Program-made: the position numbers and the translations under genes
Notes under the pieces: generated by a model
What the model was told of the DNA's origin: nothing
The model's database searches: none
Seen by the model: only the letters and a program-made list of their open reading frames with translations
Shown here: positions 15,810 to 23,996 of the stretch, piece after piece
Numbering within the stretch: position 1 is the first letter of the stretch
Layout of the letters: the number at the start of each line of letters is the position of its first letter
NCBI GenBank assembly: GCA_031385325.1
Contig: JANNBJ010000235.1
Span: 1 to 39,112 of the forward strand
DNA length: 39,112 nucleotides
Origin: SYFY01 sp031385325
GTDB lineage: Bacteria; Pseudomonadota; Gammaproteobacteria; Pseudomonadales; Azotimanducaceae
Direction of reading: 5' to 3'

Positions 15810-16806
15810 GGATCAATCCTGGATTGAAGACGTGATCGGGATCGAAGGCATCCTTCAGTCGACGCATCAGAGCACTCACCCGATCGGGTTGTAACGGTGA
15901 CGAGCCCCGCTGACAGGCGGACTCACCGGGCAAAACGCGGTCAACCGACTCTTCTCGACGACGCCAGCGGAGAGCCCCAGCCCAATCAATGCAGACGTCT
16001 TCCGCATCAGGCGGCGTTGCTGGAGGGACCGCATGTCGCCATAGCCTGGCGGCAGTCAGCATGGGTAATTCGCCATCGCGCAGGCTGGACCAGAAACCGG
16101 GATCTTCCTCGATACCACCAAGCCGATCCGCGACATCCTTGACCACGCAGGAAGCGCCAGCCAGCCGCCAGTGCAACTCGCCTGCGGTCCAGGCAAGACC
16201 AGACAATGGTAGCGATTGGCTCGCCCATTGGCGCATACAGATCACTGCTGCCGCAGCATCCATCGTCAACTTCCGACACTCGGCGCGCTCCGGTTTGGGC
16301 GCGACACGAAGGCTTGCGGCCAATACAACACCGAACGCGCCTTCCGACCCGGTGAACAATCGTGAGACATCAAAACCCGCGACGTTCTTGAAAACCTGAC
16401 CACCGAACCGTAGTCGCTCGGCCAGACCGTTGATGACTTCGACGCCCAGTACGCTGTCTCGCAGTGATCCGCGAAACGGGCGTGCAGGCCCTGACAAGCC
16501 ACTGGCAACCGTGCCGCCCAGCGTTCCTCGACCCGCAAACATCGGGGGGTCAGCAGCCAGACACTGACCATGTTCATTCAGAGCGGCAGCAATATCGGAC
16601 AGCGGTGTTCCTGCTCGAGCGGTGATGACCAGTTCTTCCGGTTGATAGTCGACGATGCCACAGTGCGGCGCGAGGTCGAGATCCGCCTGACCACCTGGCG
16701 ACCCTAACAGATTCACCTTGCTGCGGTGACCGAGTATGGCGAGCGTAGATCGAGCGACTCGCGCAGCGCGAATCCTGTCGATGATCTCGACTGCGATATC
16801 ACTCAC
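15790..16806 (-). CDS. glcE: Glycolate oxidase FAD-binding subunit
   Basis: This 338-residue protein has a PCMH-type FAD-binding fold: 'GGTVASGLSGPARPFRGSLRD' pattern seen as 'GRGTLGGTVASGLSG' and 'RDSVLGVEVINGLAERLRFG', followed by 'FKNVAGFDVSRLFTGSEGAFG' in part. It is shorter than GlcD, as usual for GlcE, and ends with 'DAFDPDHVFNPG', typical of this superfamily. It begins at a GTG (16806-16804) that shares a base with the glcD TAG stop (TAGTG), so translation is coupled. The subunit is needed for glycolate oxidase activity together with GlcD and GlcF. Confidence 0.93.
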   Translation of the reverse strand: MSDIAVEIIDRIRAARVARSTLAILGHRSKVNLLGSPGGQADLDLAPHCGIVDYQPEELVITARAGTPLSDIAAALNEHGQCLAADPPMFAGRGTLGGTVASGLSGPARPFRGSLRDSVLGVEVINGLAERLRFGGQVFKNVAGFDVSRLFTGSEGAFGVVLAASLRVAPKPERAECRKLTMDAAAAVICMRQWASQSLPLSGLAWTAGELHWRLAGASCVVKDVADRLGGIEEDPGFWSSLRDGELPMLTAARLWRHAVPPATPPDAEDVCIDWAGALRWRRREESVDRVLPGESACQRGSSPLQPDRVSALMRRLKDAFDPDHVFNPGLIHADTAA

Positions 16807-18260
16807 TAGAATCGATCCAGATGTTTGAAGCGTTCGGTTCCGGAGTGCACATGCATGCCACCAACTTCGACGCAGCGCGCCAGTGTCGGGATGGCCTTGC
16901 CCGGATTAAGCAAACCAGCTGGATCGAAGGCGGCCTTCAAACGAGCGAACTGCTCCAGCTCGGCAGAGCCAAACTGGTCGCACATCTGATCGAGCTTTTC
17001 GACGCCGACACCGTGCTCACCGGACACCGTGCCACCCACTGCCACACAGCATTGCAGGATGCGGCCACCAAATTCTTCGACCTTGGCCAGCTCACCAGGC
17101 TGGTTGGCATCGTAGAGGATGAGCGGATGCAGGTTACCGTCACCGGCATGAAAGACGTTGGCTACCCGCAGACCATACTCGTCAGAAAGACGTGAGATCT
17201 CGCCTAGCACTTGCGCCAATCGTCCCCGCGGGATCGTGCCATCCATGCAGTAATAGTCCGGTGCCAGGCGACCAACCGCGGGGAATGCAGCTTTTCGGCC
17301 GGCCCAGAGTCGTGTCTGCGAAGCTGGATCGCGCGCCACTTCCAGGCGAAAAGCACCTTCGGCCCGCATGGCAGCCTCAACCTTGAGCAGATCTGCCGCC
17401 ACTTCCGCTTCCGTGCCATCGAGTTCACACAACAGCAGTGCTTCGGCATCTACCGGATAGCCCGCGTGGACAAATTCTTCGGCGGCCTGAATCGCCAGGC
17501 GGTCCATCATTTCAAGCCCGGCAGGAATGAGCCCACCGCTGATGATCGAAGCCACCGCTTGACCCGCGGCAGACAACGAGTCAAAGGCGCCGAGCATGAC
17601 GGCCTTGGTGGGAGGCAATGGCGTCAGCCGCACAATTACTTCCAGCACGATCGCCAGCAGTCCTTCTGATCCGCACACCACCGAACGCAAATCCAGTCCA
17701 AGAGGATCCCAGCCTTTGCCACCCAATTCATGCACTTCACCATCCGCCGTCGCAATAACAAGGCCGGCGACGTTATGCACCGTGAGCCCGTATTTCAGAC
17801 AGTGCACACCACCGGCATTCTCTGCAACGTTGCCACCAATACTGCAGGCGATCTGGGATGACGGATCCGGGGCGTAGAAAAAACCGAGTTTGGCAACAGC
17901 TTCACTGATGGCCAGATTGCGAACCCCAGGTTCCACCCGTGCAATTGCATTGGCTGGATCGACCTCGAGGATGCGGTTCAGGCGAGCCAGCGACAACAGC
18001 AACCCATCCTGCATCGGCCTTGCACCACCTGAGAGTCCAGTGCCAGCACCGCGTGGAACGATTGGAATCTGGTGACGTCGACAGATCACGAGGATGGCCA
18101 GTACCTGATCACGTGTACGTGGCAAGGCAACCGCCCACGGCACTTCCCGAAACGCGGTAAGGCCGTCGGTTTCGTAGGGACGTTTGCCGGCTGGGTCCGT
18201 TATCAGACCGTCGCGTGGCAACAGCGCCTTGAGATCAGCGAGTGCTTGAGATTGAGACAT
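16806..18260 (-). CDS. glcD: Glycolate oxidase catalytic subunit
   Basis: This 484-residue FAD-linked oxidase oxidises glycolate (possibly also D-lactate) to the 2-oxo acid. The FAD-binding domain shows 'IVPRGAGTGLSGGA' (about 69-83), 'SIGGNVAENAGGVHCLKYG' and 'VCGSEGLLAIVLEV'. The C-terminal FAD-oxidase cap has 'VANVFHAGDGNLHPL' and 'SGEHGVG', the usual active-site stretches, and 'FDPAGLLNPGK' near the end. It heads the glcDEF operon. The ATG at 18260 has no evident Shine-Dalgarno, and a strong hairpin (18263-18283) directly precedes it. Confidence 0.95.
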   Translation of the reverse strand: MSQSQALADLKALLPRDGLITDPAGKRPYETDGLTAFREVPWAVALPRTRDQVLAILVICRRHQIPIVPRGAGTGLSGGARPMQDGLLLSLARLNRILEVDPANAIARVEPGVRNLAISEAVAKLGFFYAPDPSSQIACSIGGNVAENAGGVHCLKYGLTVHNVAGLVIATADGEVHELGGKGWDPLGLDLRSVVCGSEGLLAIVLEVIVRLTPLPPTKAVMLGAFDSLSAAGQAVASIISGGLIPAGLEMMDRLAIQAAEEFVHAGYPVDAEALLLCELDGTEAEVAADLLKVEAAMRAEGAFRLEVARDPASQTRLWAGRKAAFPAVGRLAPDYYCMDGTIPRGRLAQVLGEISRLSDEYGLRVANVFHAGDGNLHPLILYDANQPGELAKVEEFGGRILQCCVAVGGTVSGEHGVGVEKLDQMCDQFGSAELEQFARLKAAFDPAGLLNPGKAIPTLARCVEVGGMHVHSGTERFKHLDRF

Positions 18261-18262
18261 GA

Positions 18263-18283
18263 CGGGCTGAGTGTATCAGCCCG
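18263..18283. promoter_or_regulatory. Hairpin next to the glcD start codon
   Basis: CGGGCTGA (18263-18270) and TCAGCCCG (18276-18283) form a perfect 8-bp stem with a GTGTA loop, ending two bases before the glcD ATG on the minus strand. It may cap the upstream transcript (attenuator or terminator without a T-tract) or occlude the glcD ribosome-binding region. No Shine-Dalgarno is visible outside it. Confidence 0.45.
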
Positions 18284-18327
18284 CAAGAAAACTCTGCTGC
18301 CAAATCCAGAGGCTTTCCAACCGCTTA

Positions 18328-19086
18328 TCAGAACCGGTAATTCAACGCGGCGAAGGGACCGTCGATCATCAGGTTTGCTTTTTCGATGTCGCCGAGTTCA
18401 TCCAGCTTCAGTCGAAAATAGCGATAGCCCACTTCGAGCCCAAGGCCAAGATCCGAGTTCCAGCCCAGGCTTCCACTGTAGTCGAGAAAGGAATCACCCT
18501 TCCAGGTGACGGCCTGCGCGTTTGCAGACATCCAGAAGCCGCTGAGCAGCTCCCACTCGACGGCCGCATACAGCATCGGAATCGTGCCATCGAATTCCAC
18601 TTCGGCATGGTAAATGCCGCCGGAAATCGACGCACTACCCTTGAGTTTGCGTACCTCGAGCCCGAGATCCAGGCTGAGTGCGTTGTCCAGCACGCGGTAA
18701 TAGAGAATGGCGTCCGTCATCTTGATATCGAGGGTCGAATCTACTGTGCCGGGTGGAATAAAGCTGACGCCAGCAAGCACCACATCCCGGTCGATCTCGA
18801 TGCCACCGCGCATCCCGACCTTCGCTTGTTGCACGCGAACATTAGGCACAAAGGGAACGGGGTGTTCGAACGCAACCGCGATGACGTTGCCATCATCGTC
18901 ACCAAGACCCATGTCCTGACTGGTGTCGACATTGGTACCGTTGGATTGAATATGACCTTCACTGTTCTGGTGCCAGGTACCAGCACCAGCGTAGATCCCG
19001 AACAGCGTCTCTGCATTGACGCTATGAGCGAGAAGCACGGTCGCCGCAGTAACGACCAGCCTCGCGAGAAATTTTCGAGCAGCCAT
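18328..19086 (-). CDS. TIGR04219-type outer-membrane beta-barrel protein
   Basis: This 252-residue protein has a cleavable signal peptide ending near 'HSVNA', then 'ETLFGIYAGAGTWHQNSEG', 'NVIAVAFEHPVPFVPNVRVQ', 'KMTDAILYYRVLDNALSLDLG' and a C-terminal '...FAALNYRF' ending in Phe as expected for Bam-dependent barrels. This pattern fits the TIGR04219 outer-membrane family, of unknown function. The ATG at 19086 is selected because AAGGA lies eight bases upstream; an ATG at 19095 overlaps that site. A TATACT -10-like hexamer occurs at 19122-19117 on the minus strand, without a good -35. Confidence 0.85.
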   Translation of the reverse strand: MAARKFLARLVVTAATVLLAHSVNAETLFGIYAGAGTWHQNSEGHIQSNGTNVDTSQDMGLGDDDGNVIAVAFEHPVPFVPNVRVQQAKVGMRGGIEIDRDVVLAGVSFIPPGTVDSTLDIKMTDAILYYRVLDNALSLDLGLEVRKLKGSASISGGIYHAEVEFDGTIPMLYAAVEWELLSGFWMSANAQAVTWKGDSFLDYSGSLGWNSDLGLGLEVGYRYFRLKLDELGDIEKANLMIDGPFAALNYRF

Positions 19087-19226
19087 GGTAACCATCCTTG
19101 GTGGGCTTATGGCCGAAGTATAGACACCCAACCCAGGTGCGCTGCGAACTAGCGCACAGAAAATTCGGACCTGTCGCCGGGGTTCATGATTGAAGCGACG
19201 CCCTGGAGGACACCGTGGCGTCAGCA

Positions 19227-19254
19227 GGGAAGCGCTGAACAGGCAGCGCTTCCC
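19227..19254 (-). terminator. Strong hairpin downstream of the nitronate monooxygenase gene
   Basis: GGGAAGCGCTG (19227-19237) pairs with CAGCGCTTCCC (19244-19254) around a 6-base loop, an 11-bp perfect stem. On the minus strand it lies 18 bases after the stop of the upstream gene and about 140 bases before the next gene. A T-tract is lacking, so intrinsic termination is uncertain. Confidence 0.5.
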
Positions 19255-19272
19255 GACGTGCCGCTCAGGCCA

Positions 19273-20211
19273 TCAGGCGGAATACTGCTCGTGCAGTTCA
19301 CCGATGATGCGGAAGAAGTCAGCACGGACTTCGGCAATGATCTCGGCGACCGGTCGCACGGAATCAATTCGCCCGCACACCTGGCCGGTAAGCGCGATGG
19401 CCGCTTCCATGTCACCACCGAAGTACAGATCAATGGCTCGACCAAATTCGCCCATAGCATTTTTTTCGGAGTCGAATTCAAGCTTCGTCGTTTTCTGCGT
19501 GCGCAGAGCGCGCAGGCCAGGAGATTGATGCCGATTGAGGAAGACTGTATCGGTCTCCTTCGCGGTCACGATGGCGGTCTTCCAGTTCTGATGAACCGGC
19601 GACTCCAGCGCCGACACCATGCGGGTGCCCATCTGGATGCCTTCTGCTCCGAGTGCAAACGCTGCAGCCATGGAAGAACCGTCGACAAATCCACCGGCCG
19701 CAATAATGGGTACGCTGACCTGGGAGCGCACCAACGGCAACAGCACCATGGTCGCGACGTCCCTGGGGTTCTTGAAACCCCCACCTTCACCACCTTCCAC
19801 AACAAGACCGTCCACACCACACTCAACCGCCTTTTTGGCCGCCGACAGATTGGGAACCACGTGATATACGGTGAGCCCGGCCTTCTTGAGCTCTTCGGTA
19901 TAACGCTCCGGACTACCCGCAGAGGTGGTGACAAACTTCACACCCTCGTCGATTACAAAACGGACGATGTTTGGATCGCGGACAAAAGCTTGCGCAATAT
20001 TCACTCCAAACGGTTTGTCCGTGAGCGTCCGCATCTTGCGGATTTCCTCTCGCACCGCGTCGAGTTCTCCGGATGAGGTTTCAATGATGCCAAACGCTCC
20101 GGCGTTACTGACCGCGGAGGCCAGTTGTGATCGCGCAATCCAGCCCATGGGGGCCTGAACGATGGGAATTTCAACGCCAAGATCGCGGGTCACTCGATTA
20201 TCAAAACGCAT
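19273..20211 (-). CDS. Nitronate monooxygenase / 2-nitropropane dioxygenase family protein
   Basis: This 312-residue FMN-dependent TIM-barrel protein has 'DLGVEIPIVQAPMGWIA' at the N-terminus, 'KFVTTSAGSPERYTEELKKA', 'LVVEGGEGGGFKNPR', 'IIAAGGFVDGSSMAAAFALG' followed by 'AEGIQMGTRMVSALES', the phosphate-binding region of the family. Enzymes of this group oxidise nitronates or related anionic substrates; some act as other flavin oxidases or enoyl reductases (FabK-like), and sequence alone does not settle this. The gene starts 34 bases after the GST-like gene's stop, so the two are probably co-transcribed. Confidence 0.87.
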   Translation of the reverse strand: MRFDNRVTRDLGVEIPIVQAPMGWIARSQLASAVSNAGAFGIIETSSGELDAVREEIRKMRTLTDKPFGVNIAQAFVRDPNIVRFVIDEGVKFVTTSAGSPERYTEELKKAGLTVYHVVPNLSAAKKAVECGVDGLVVEGGEGGGFKNPRDVATMVLLPLVRSQVSVPIIAAGGFVDGSSMAAAFALGAEGIQMGTRMVSALESPVHQNWKTAIVTAKETDTVFLNRHQSPGLRALRTQKTTKLEFDSEKNAMGEFGRAIDLYFGGDMEAAIALTGQVCGRIDSVRPVAEIIAEVRADFFRIIGELHEQYSA

Positions 20212-20245
20212 TCATCACTCCTGAAACGTTGTTTTTGTATTTCTG

Positions 20246-20998
20246 TTAAAGCTGAACCGGAAGCTCGAGAAACTCGTCGTAGATTCGTCGTTGGTGGGCC
20301 GCAAGACGGGGCGAGATGGCAGCGAGCACACGCTCATCCTGACAGGAATACGCGCTGCGGATCATCGGTGTCGTCGCCATGAGGGACTCAGGCAGCGGAA
20401 CGAACATGTTGGCAAACGTGGCCCAGTAAATGTCTGCGGCGGTCAGCTGGTTGGCAACCAGATAGTCGTTCTGATCAAGCCTCTTCGAGAGCAGACGCAG
20501 GATGCTGACCACACGACGGTGAGCAGACTCGGCATGCACCGGATTCTGCCCATACTTGCCGGCCAGATATCGTGTGACTCCGGCAGGAAAGGCGCCACGG
20601 GCGGTATCGCCGATCATGACCAATCGATGGGCCCAGCCGAGACCCATTTCGCCACATATTTCATGAGCAATGCCAAACAGATCGGCACGACCTTCTGCGT
20701 CATCCGGAATGAGCGGGGCAGAATCGGACAGACGTTCGGCAAGAATCAGGATCTCCGCCCATCCAGTACGGGGTTTTTCGTTGTCAAACAGGACGACGGG
20801 GACGGAGCTGTTCCCATAATGGTGCGCTACAGCTTGTGGCGGGTCACTGTCTGCTTGTGCGCCATACCGGCAATCCAGTCCCTTGGCATGGAAGATTCCT
20901 TTCGCGGCCTCAGTCCAGGGAGATGGAATGTCACGCAGGACTGCCATCCTCAGCCCTTTCGCCTCACGAATTTCGCCGATCGATACAAATCTCGACAT
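20246..20998 (-). CDS. Glutathione S-transferase-like protein
   Basis: This 250-residue protein begins with a degenerate thioredoxin-like half ('VLRDIPSPWTEAAKGIFHAK' and 'SSVPVVLFDNEKPRTGWAEI', where a cis-Pro and a Gly-Trp replace the usual SNAIL/TRAIL motif) followed by an all-helical GST C-terminal domain ('RLDQNDYLVANQLTAADIYW', a typical N-capping/hydrophobic staple region). No catalytic Ser, Tyr or Cys is obvious in the N-terminal domain. It lies in a minus-strand run with nitronate monooxygenase-like and acyl-CoA ligase genes. The substrate is unknown. Confidence 0.75.
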   Translation of the reverse strand: MSRFVSIGEIREAKGLRMAVLRDIPSPWTEAAKGIFHAKGLDCRYGAQADSDPPQAVAHHYGNSSVPVVLFDNEKPRTGWAEILILAERLSDSAPLIPDDAEGRADLFGIAHEICGEMGLGWAHRLVMIGDTARGAFPAGVTRYLAGKYGQNPVHAESAHRRVVSILRLLSKRLDQNDYLVANQLTAADIYWATFANMFVPLPESLMATTPMIRSAYSCQDERVLAAISPRLAAHQRRIYDEFLELPVQL

Positions 20999-21056
20999 GG
21001 ACCTGACTCTTGAACACCTTGGCGGCGGATTGTAGTGGGCTTCCGGAAGAAGCTGC

Positions 21057-22706
21057 TTATCCGATTTTCCTCATATCAGGCAGCACGTACCCCTGTGCTT
21101 CAAGATTGGCCCGCACCACCTTCTTGTCCATCTTGCCGGTCGACGTCAGAGGAATACTCTTCACCTCCAGGACGTCGTCCGGGAGTTGCCACTTCGCAAA
21201 CGCCTTGGCGCAATGATCAAGTACCGCTGCGCGATCAAGTACAACACCGTCTTGCAGTACTACCAGGGCTACTGGTCGTTCGTCCCATTTCGGGTGCGGA
21301 TGAGCAACCACACAAGCCTGGGCGATACCGGCCATGGCGACGATATGATTTTCGAGGTCCACCGAGGAAATCCATTCGCCACCGCTTTTCACCAGGTCTT
21401 TCGAACGATCCGAGATGATCAGATATTCCTCAGGATCGATCTTGCCAACATCGCCGGTGACCAACCAGCCATCATGGAATTTCTCTGGCTGTGGGTTATC
21501 AAAATACTCCGAGCAGATCCAGGGGCCACGAATCAGGATCTCGCCGACAGTCTCGCCATCGTGCGGAAGACGTTTGAAATCCGCATCGAAGATATCAATC
21601 TCAAGCCCGGGCATGAGTAATCCGGCCTTCGCCACATTCTGGAACTGTTGATCCTCGGACAAGGCCAACTGACTGCGCTTCATGACCTTGCGCGACAAGG
21701 TTGCAAGCGGGGAGGTTTCCGTCATTCCCCAGCCCTGGATCATCTCGACGCCCAACGTATCCCAATACCAACGAATGAGTGAAGGCGGTGGTGAAGATCC
21801 ACCACAGGTAAGCCGACTGAGTTTGCTGAAATCGTACTTGCCCGGGTTGGCCTCGATGAGTCCTTTGATGCCCTGCCAGATTGTTGGCACGCCTGCTGAT
21901 ACCGTGACCCCTTCTGAGGAGATCAACTCGGCAAGTCGGTCCATGGTCATGAAACGATGTGGCATCACCTGCTTGCAGCCCAACATCATGGCGGACCATG
22001 GCAGGCCCCAGCCCATGGCATGGAACATTGGCACAATGCCGCACAGCGTATCCGTACCAGACAGCCCCATACTGTCGGTCATGCACTGCGCCATCGTATG
22101 CAGGTACTGGGATCGATGTTCGTACTCAACTCCTTTGGGATTGCCAGTGGTTCCACTGGTGTAACAAAGCCCCAGTGCCGAGTTCTCATCGATCTGTGGC
22201 CACTCGTATTGCGTCGGTTGGCCGGCAATGAATGCCTCGTAATCGACAGCCTCCGGTAACTTCGTCTGCCAACCTTCAAACCCCGACTCAGTCGCAACAA
22301 TAATTCGTTCAACTGTTGGAATGCGCCCGTTCAGAACTTCGAGCATCGGCAATAGATCCGCATCGACGATGATCAGTTTGTCGGCTGCATGGTTGATGAT
22401 GTACTCGAGATCCTTGTCAGACAGACGGACGTTCAGTGTGTGCAGCACGGCGCCCATTCCGGCGGTTGCATGATAGGCTTCGAGATGCCGCGAGCCATTC
22501 CACATGAAGGTGCCGACCCGATCACCAACCTTGATACCTGCTTTCGACAGGGCGTGCGCAAGCTGATGTGCACGGTCGCGAGTCTGTCGAAGTGTCTGTC
22601 GACGAACACCTGCTCCGACTGCGGTAACAATATCGTCGTCAGGTGACAGCCGCGCGCCACGATCGAGGATTCTCGACAGCAGAAGCGGTGAGTGTTGCAT
22701 GGCCAC
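21057..22706 (-). CDS. AMP-dependent acyl-CoA synthetase (medium/long-chain type)
   Basis: This 549-residue adenylate-forming enzyme has 'YTSGTTGNPKGV' (A3, P-loop-like), 'GWGMTETSPLA' (A5), 'DGWLVTGDVG' (A7), 'ISDRSKDLVKSGGEWIS' (A8) and 'LTSTGKMDKKVVR' with the catalytic Lys (A10). Overall it is like AlkK-type medium-chain fatty acyl-CoA synthetases. It would activate a fatty acid or related acid with ATP and CoA in the cytoplasm. The GTG at 22706 is chosen since GAGGGG lies eight bases upstream; an ATG at 22700 is an alternative. The exact substrate is not readable. Confidence 0.9.
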   Translation of the reverse strand: MAMQHSPLLLSRILDRGARLSPDDDIVTAVGAGVRRQTLRQTRDRAHQLAHALSKAGIKVGDRVGTFMWNGSRHLEAYHATAGMGAVLHTLNVRLSDKDLEYIINHAADKLIIVDADLLPMLEVLNGRIPTVERIIVATESGFEGWQTKLPEAVDYEAFIAGQPTQYEWPQIDENSALGLCYTSGTTGNPKGVEYEHRSQYLHTMAQCMTDSMGLSGTDTLCGIVPMFHAMGWGLPWSAMMLGCKQVMPHRFMTMDRLAELISSEGVTVSAGVPTIWQGIKGLIEANPGKYDFSKLSRLTCGGSSPPPSLIRWYWDTLGVEMIQGWGMTETSPLATLSRKVMKRSQLALSEDQQFQNVAKAGLLMPGLEIDIFDADFKRLPHDGETVGEILIRGPWICSEYFDNPQPEKFHDGWLVTGDVGKIDPEEYLIISDRSKDLVKSGGEWISSVDLENHIVAMAGIAQACVVAHPHPKWDERPVALVVLQDGVVLDRAAVLDHCAKAFAKWQLPDDVLEVKSIPLTSTGKMDKKVVRANLEAQGYVLPDMRKIG

Positions 22707-22801
22707 GATTATTTCCCCTCAAACTTCAAAGAGGCTGGAGTTTACAAGCGCATGCGCCGTCTTGTCATGACACGAATCGCGTCATTCGGCTCCAAGGGTA
22801 T

Positions 22802-22831
22802 TTGAACAAGTCGCTCCTGCGACTTGTTCAA
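22802..22831 (-). terminator. Hairpin at the end of the DUF3187 gene
   Basis: TTGAACAAGTCGC and GCGACTTGTTCAA form a 13-bp perfect stem with a TCCT loop, overlapping the TGA stop of the DUF3187 gene (22828-22830) on the minus strand. The base tract after the stem is 'ATACCC', so a T-run is missing. A plausible transcription terminator or mRNA 3' end stabiliser before the acyl-CoA synthetase gene. Confidence 0.5.
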
Positions 22832-23856
22832 GGCGCCTCCAGCCGACCATGCAGCGACAAATGGAAGATCACGTCAGGCGAGCTGTTGCTGTAGAGATCC
22901 TCGACAACGCCGAGGTCCAGCCAGAGCGATGGTTTGAGAAACACCCGCCCGCCCAGTGTTCCCTGCAAACCGGTCCGACCCAGCAGACTGAGATCGACAT
23001 CGAAGGGTGCCCCCTGCGCATCGGCCTGCATGAGCAACTGAACGCGATCATGAACCTGATAGCCGAAGCCCAGGTGCCCAACGGGCATGAAATCCCTCTG
23101 CAAGTGCGGCAACAATTCACCCTTCCCCAGAACCATGCCTCCGACCATCGCCGTCATACTCAGTCGCGACAGACCAAACACATCAGCCTGTCCGTATTCC
23201 AGCCAGGCACCCGCGTCCATCGCCTCTGAGCCAGACAGGGAATCGACACTTCCAGTGGGCAGCTTGACAAGGCCGCGCACGACCAGAGAACGGTTGGAGG
23301 TGTCCACCAGCGAGCGCCCCAGAACGAGCCGAACATCGCCAAGATCCTGCTCCGAGTGGCGCAAGTCCACGGCCGTTTTGCCATCAACTTGCACGGTGTA
23401 AAACAACCGGTCTCTGCGAACGAGATCCCGACCACCACTGCCGAAGCCAAGGCCGTCATGAAATCCCTCGATGAACGAATCTAGAAAACCACCCTGATGA
23501 CTGACCCAGGGAATCTCGACGCCCCAACTCCAGACATCCGCAAAGGTCTGGTTGTACGACAGGTTGGTCAGCGTGGTTTCGCCGTCGAACGCGGCAAGAG
23601 AGTTGTTACTCAGATCACCGCTGAAAATGTTGCCTCGGTCAATGGAGAGCGAGAGCGAATCTGCAGACGACCTCATGATCGGCACACCGAACAACAGCGC
23701 AGCAGGTGAGGTATTTCTTATCAACAGCGGAGAGGCGATCGATTCTTGCGCCTGTGTGCATTGCATCAGCAGCATCAAGGCCAGAAACAGGCTGCAACCA
23801 ATCGATGAATGTCGCACGGTGTTCTCCGGCAGGTTTTTGCTTGCTAGCGCCAGCAT
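22828..23856 (-). CDS. DUF3187 family envelope protein
   Basis: This 342-residue protein has a signal peptide (about 1-36, cleavage near TQA), then 'SPLLIRNTSPAALLFGVPIM', 'TFADVWSWGVEIPWVSHQGG', 'FLDSFIEGFHDGLGFGSGGR', 'DLVRRDRLFYTVQVDG' and a repetitive beta-rich body. These are hallmarks of DUF3187, a family of probable outer-membrane barrel proteins, here 342 residues as expected. Function is unknown. It is separated from the acyl-CoA synthetase gene downstream by a strong hairpin. The ATG at 23856 is the only start that leaves the signal peptide whole. Confidence 0.88.
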   Translation of the reverse strand: MLALASKNLPENTVRHSSIGCSLFLALMLLMQCTQAQESIASPLLIRNTSPAALLFGVPIMRSSADSLSLSIDRGNIFSGDLSNNSLAAFDGETTLTNLSYNQTFADVWSWGVEIPWVSHQGGFLDSFIEGFHDGLGFGSGGRDLVRRDRLFYTVQVDGKTAVDLRHSEQDLGDVRLVLGRSLVDTSNRSLVVRGLVKLPTGSVDSLSGSEAMDAGAWLEYGQADVFGLSRLSMTAMVGGMVLGKGELLPHLQRDFMPVGHLGFGYQVHDRVQLLMQADAQGAPFDVDLSLLGRTGLQGTLGGRVFLKPSLWLDLGVVEDLYSNSSPDVIFHLSLHGRLEAP

Positions 23857-23908
23857 TCTGCCAGAGGGACCCGAGTAACTGACAGTTCGTTCCGCGAACT
23901 TTGTGTGA

Positions 23909-23996
23909 CTACTGCTTGCGGGCTCGCAGATTACTGCTCGCGGGCTCGCAGACTACTGCTCACGGGTGAGCAGACTACTGCTCACGGGTAACCCGA
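23909..23996 (-). repeat. Four 22-bp tandem repeats spanning the cyclase stop codon
   Basis: Four adjacent 22-bp units lie at 23909-23930, 23931-23952, 23953-23974 and 23975-23996, each starting (T/C)TACTGCT(T/C)(G/A)CGGG and mostly ending GCAGA. The unit at 23975-23996 is the last codons and TAG stop of the diguanylate cyclase gene, so the array looks like duplications of the gene's 3' end. The third unit contains the perfect dyad CTGCTCACGGGTGAGCAG, able to form a hairpin just after the stop. Confidence 0.85.

Noticed and set aside
14808..15827. 339-residue plus-strand ORF
   Set aside because: It is the antisense of glcF and part of glcE, whose Fe-S and CCG motifs are unmistakable; its own translation is rich in His, Arg and Gln with no recognisable domain.
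18271..19152. 293-residue plus-strand ORF
   Set aside because: Antisense of the TIGR04219 barrel gene, which has a signal peptide, a Shine-Dalgarno and a terminal Phe.
19186..20076. 296-residue plus-strand ORF
   Set aside because: Antisense of the nitronate monooxygenase-like gene.
23909..23996. CRISPR-like reading of the 22-bp repeats
   Set aside because: Units are directly adjacent with no spacers, and one is coding sequence; no cas gene is near.
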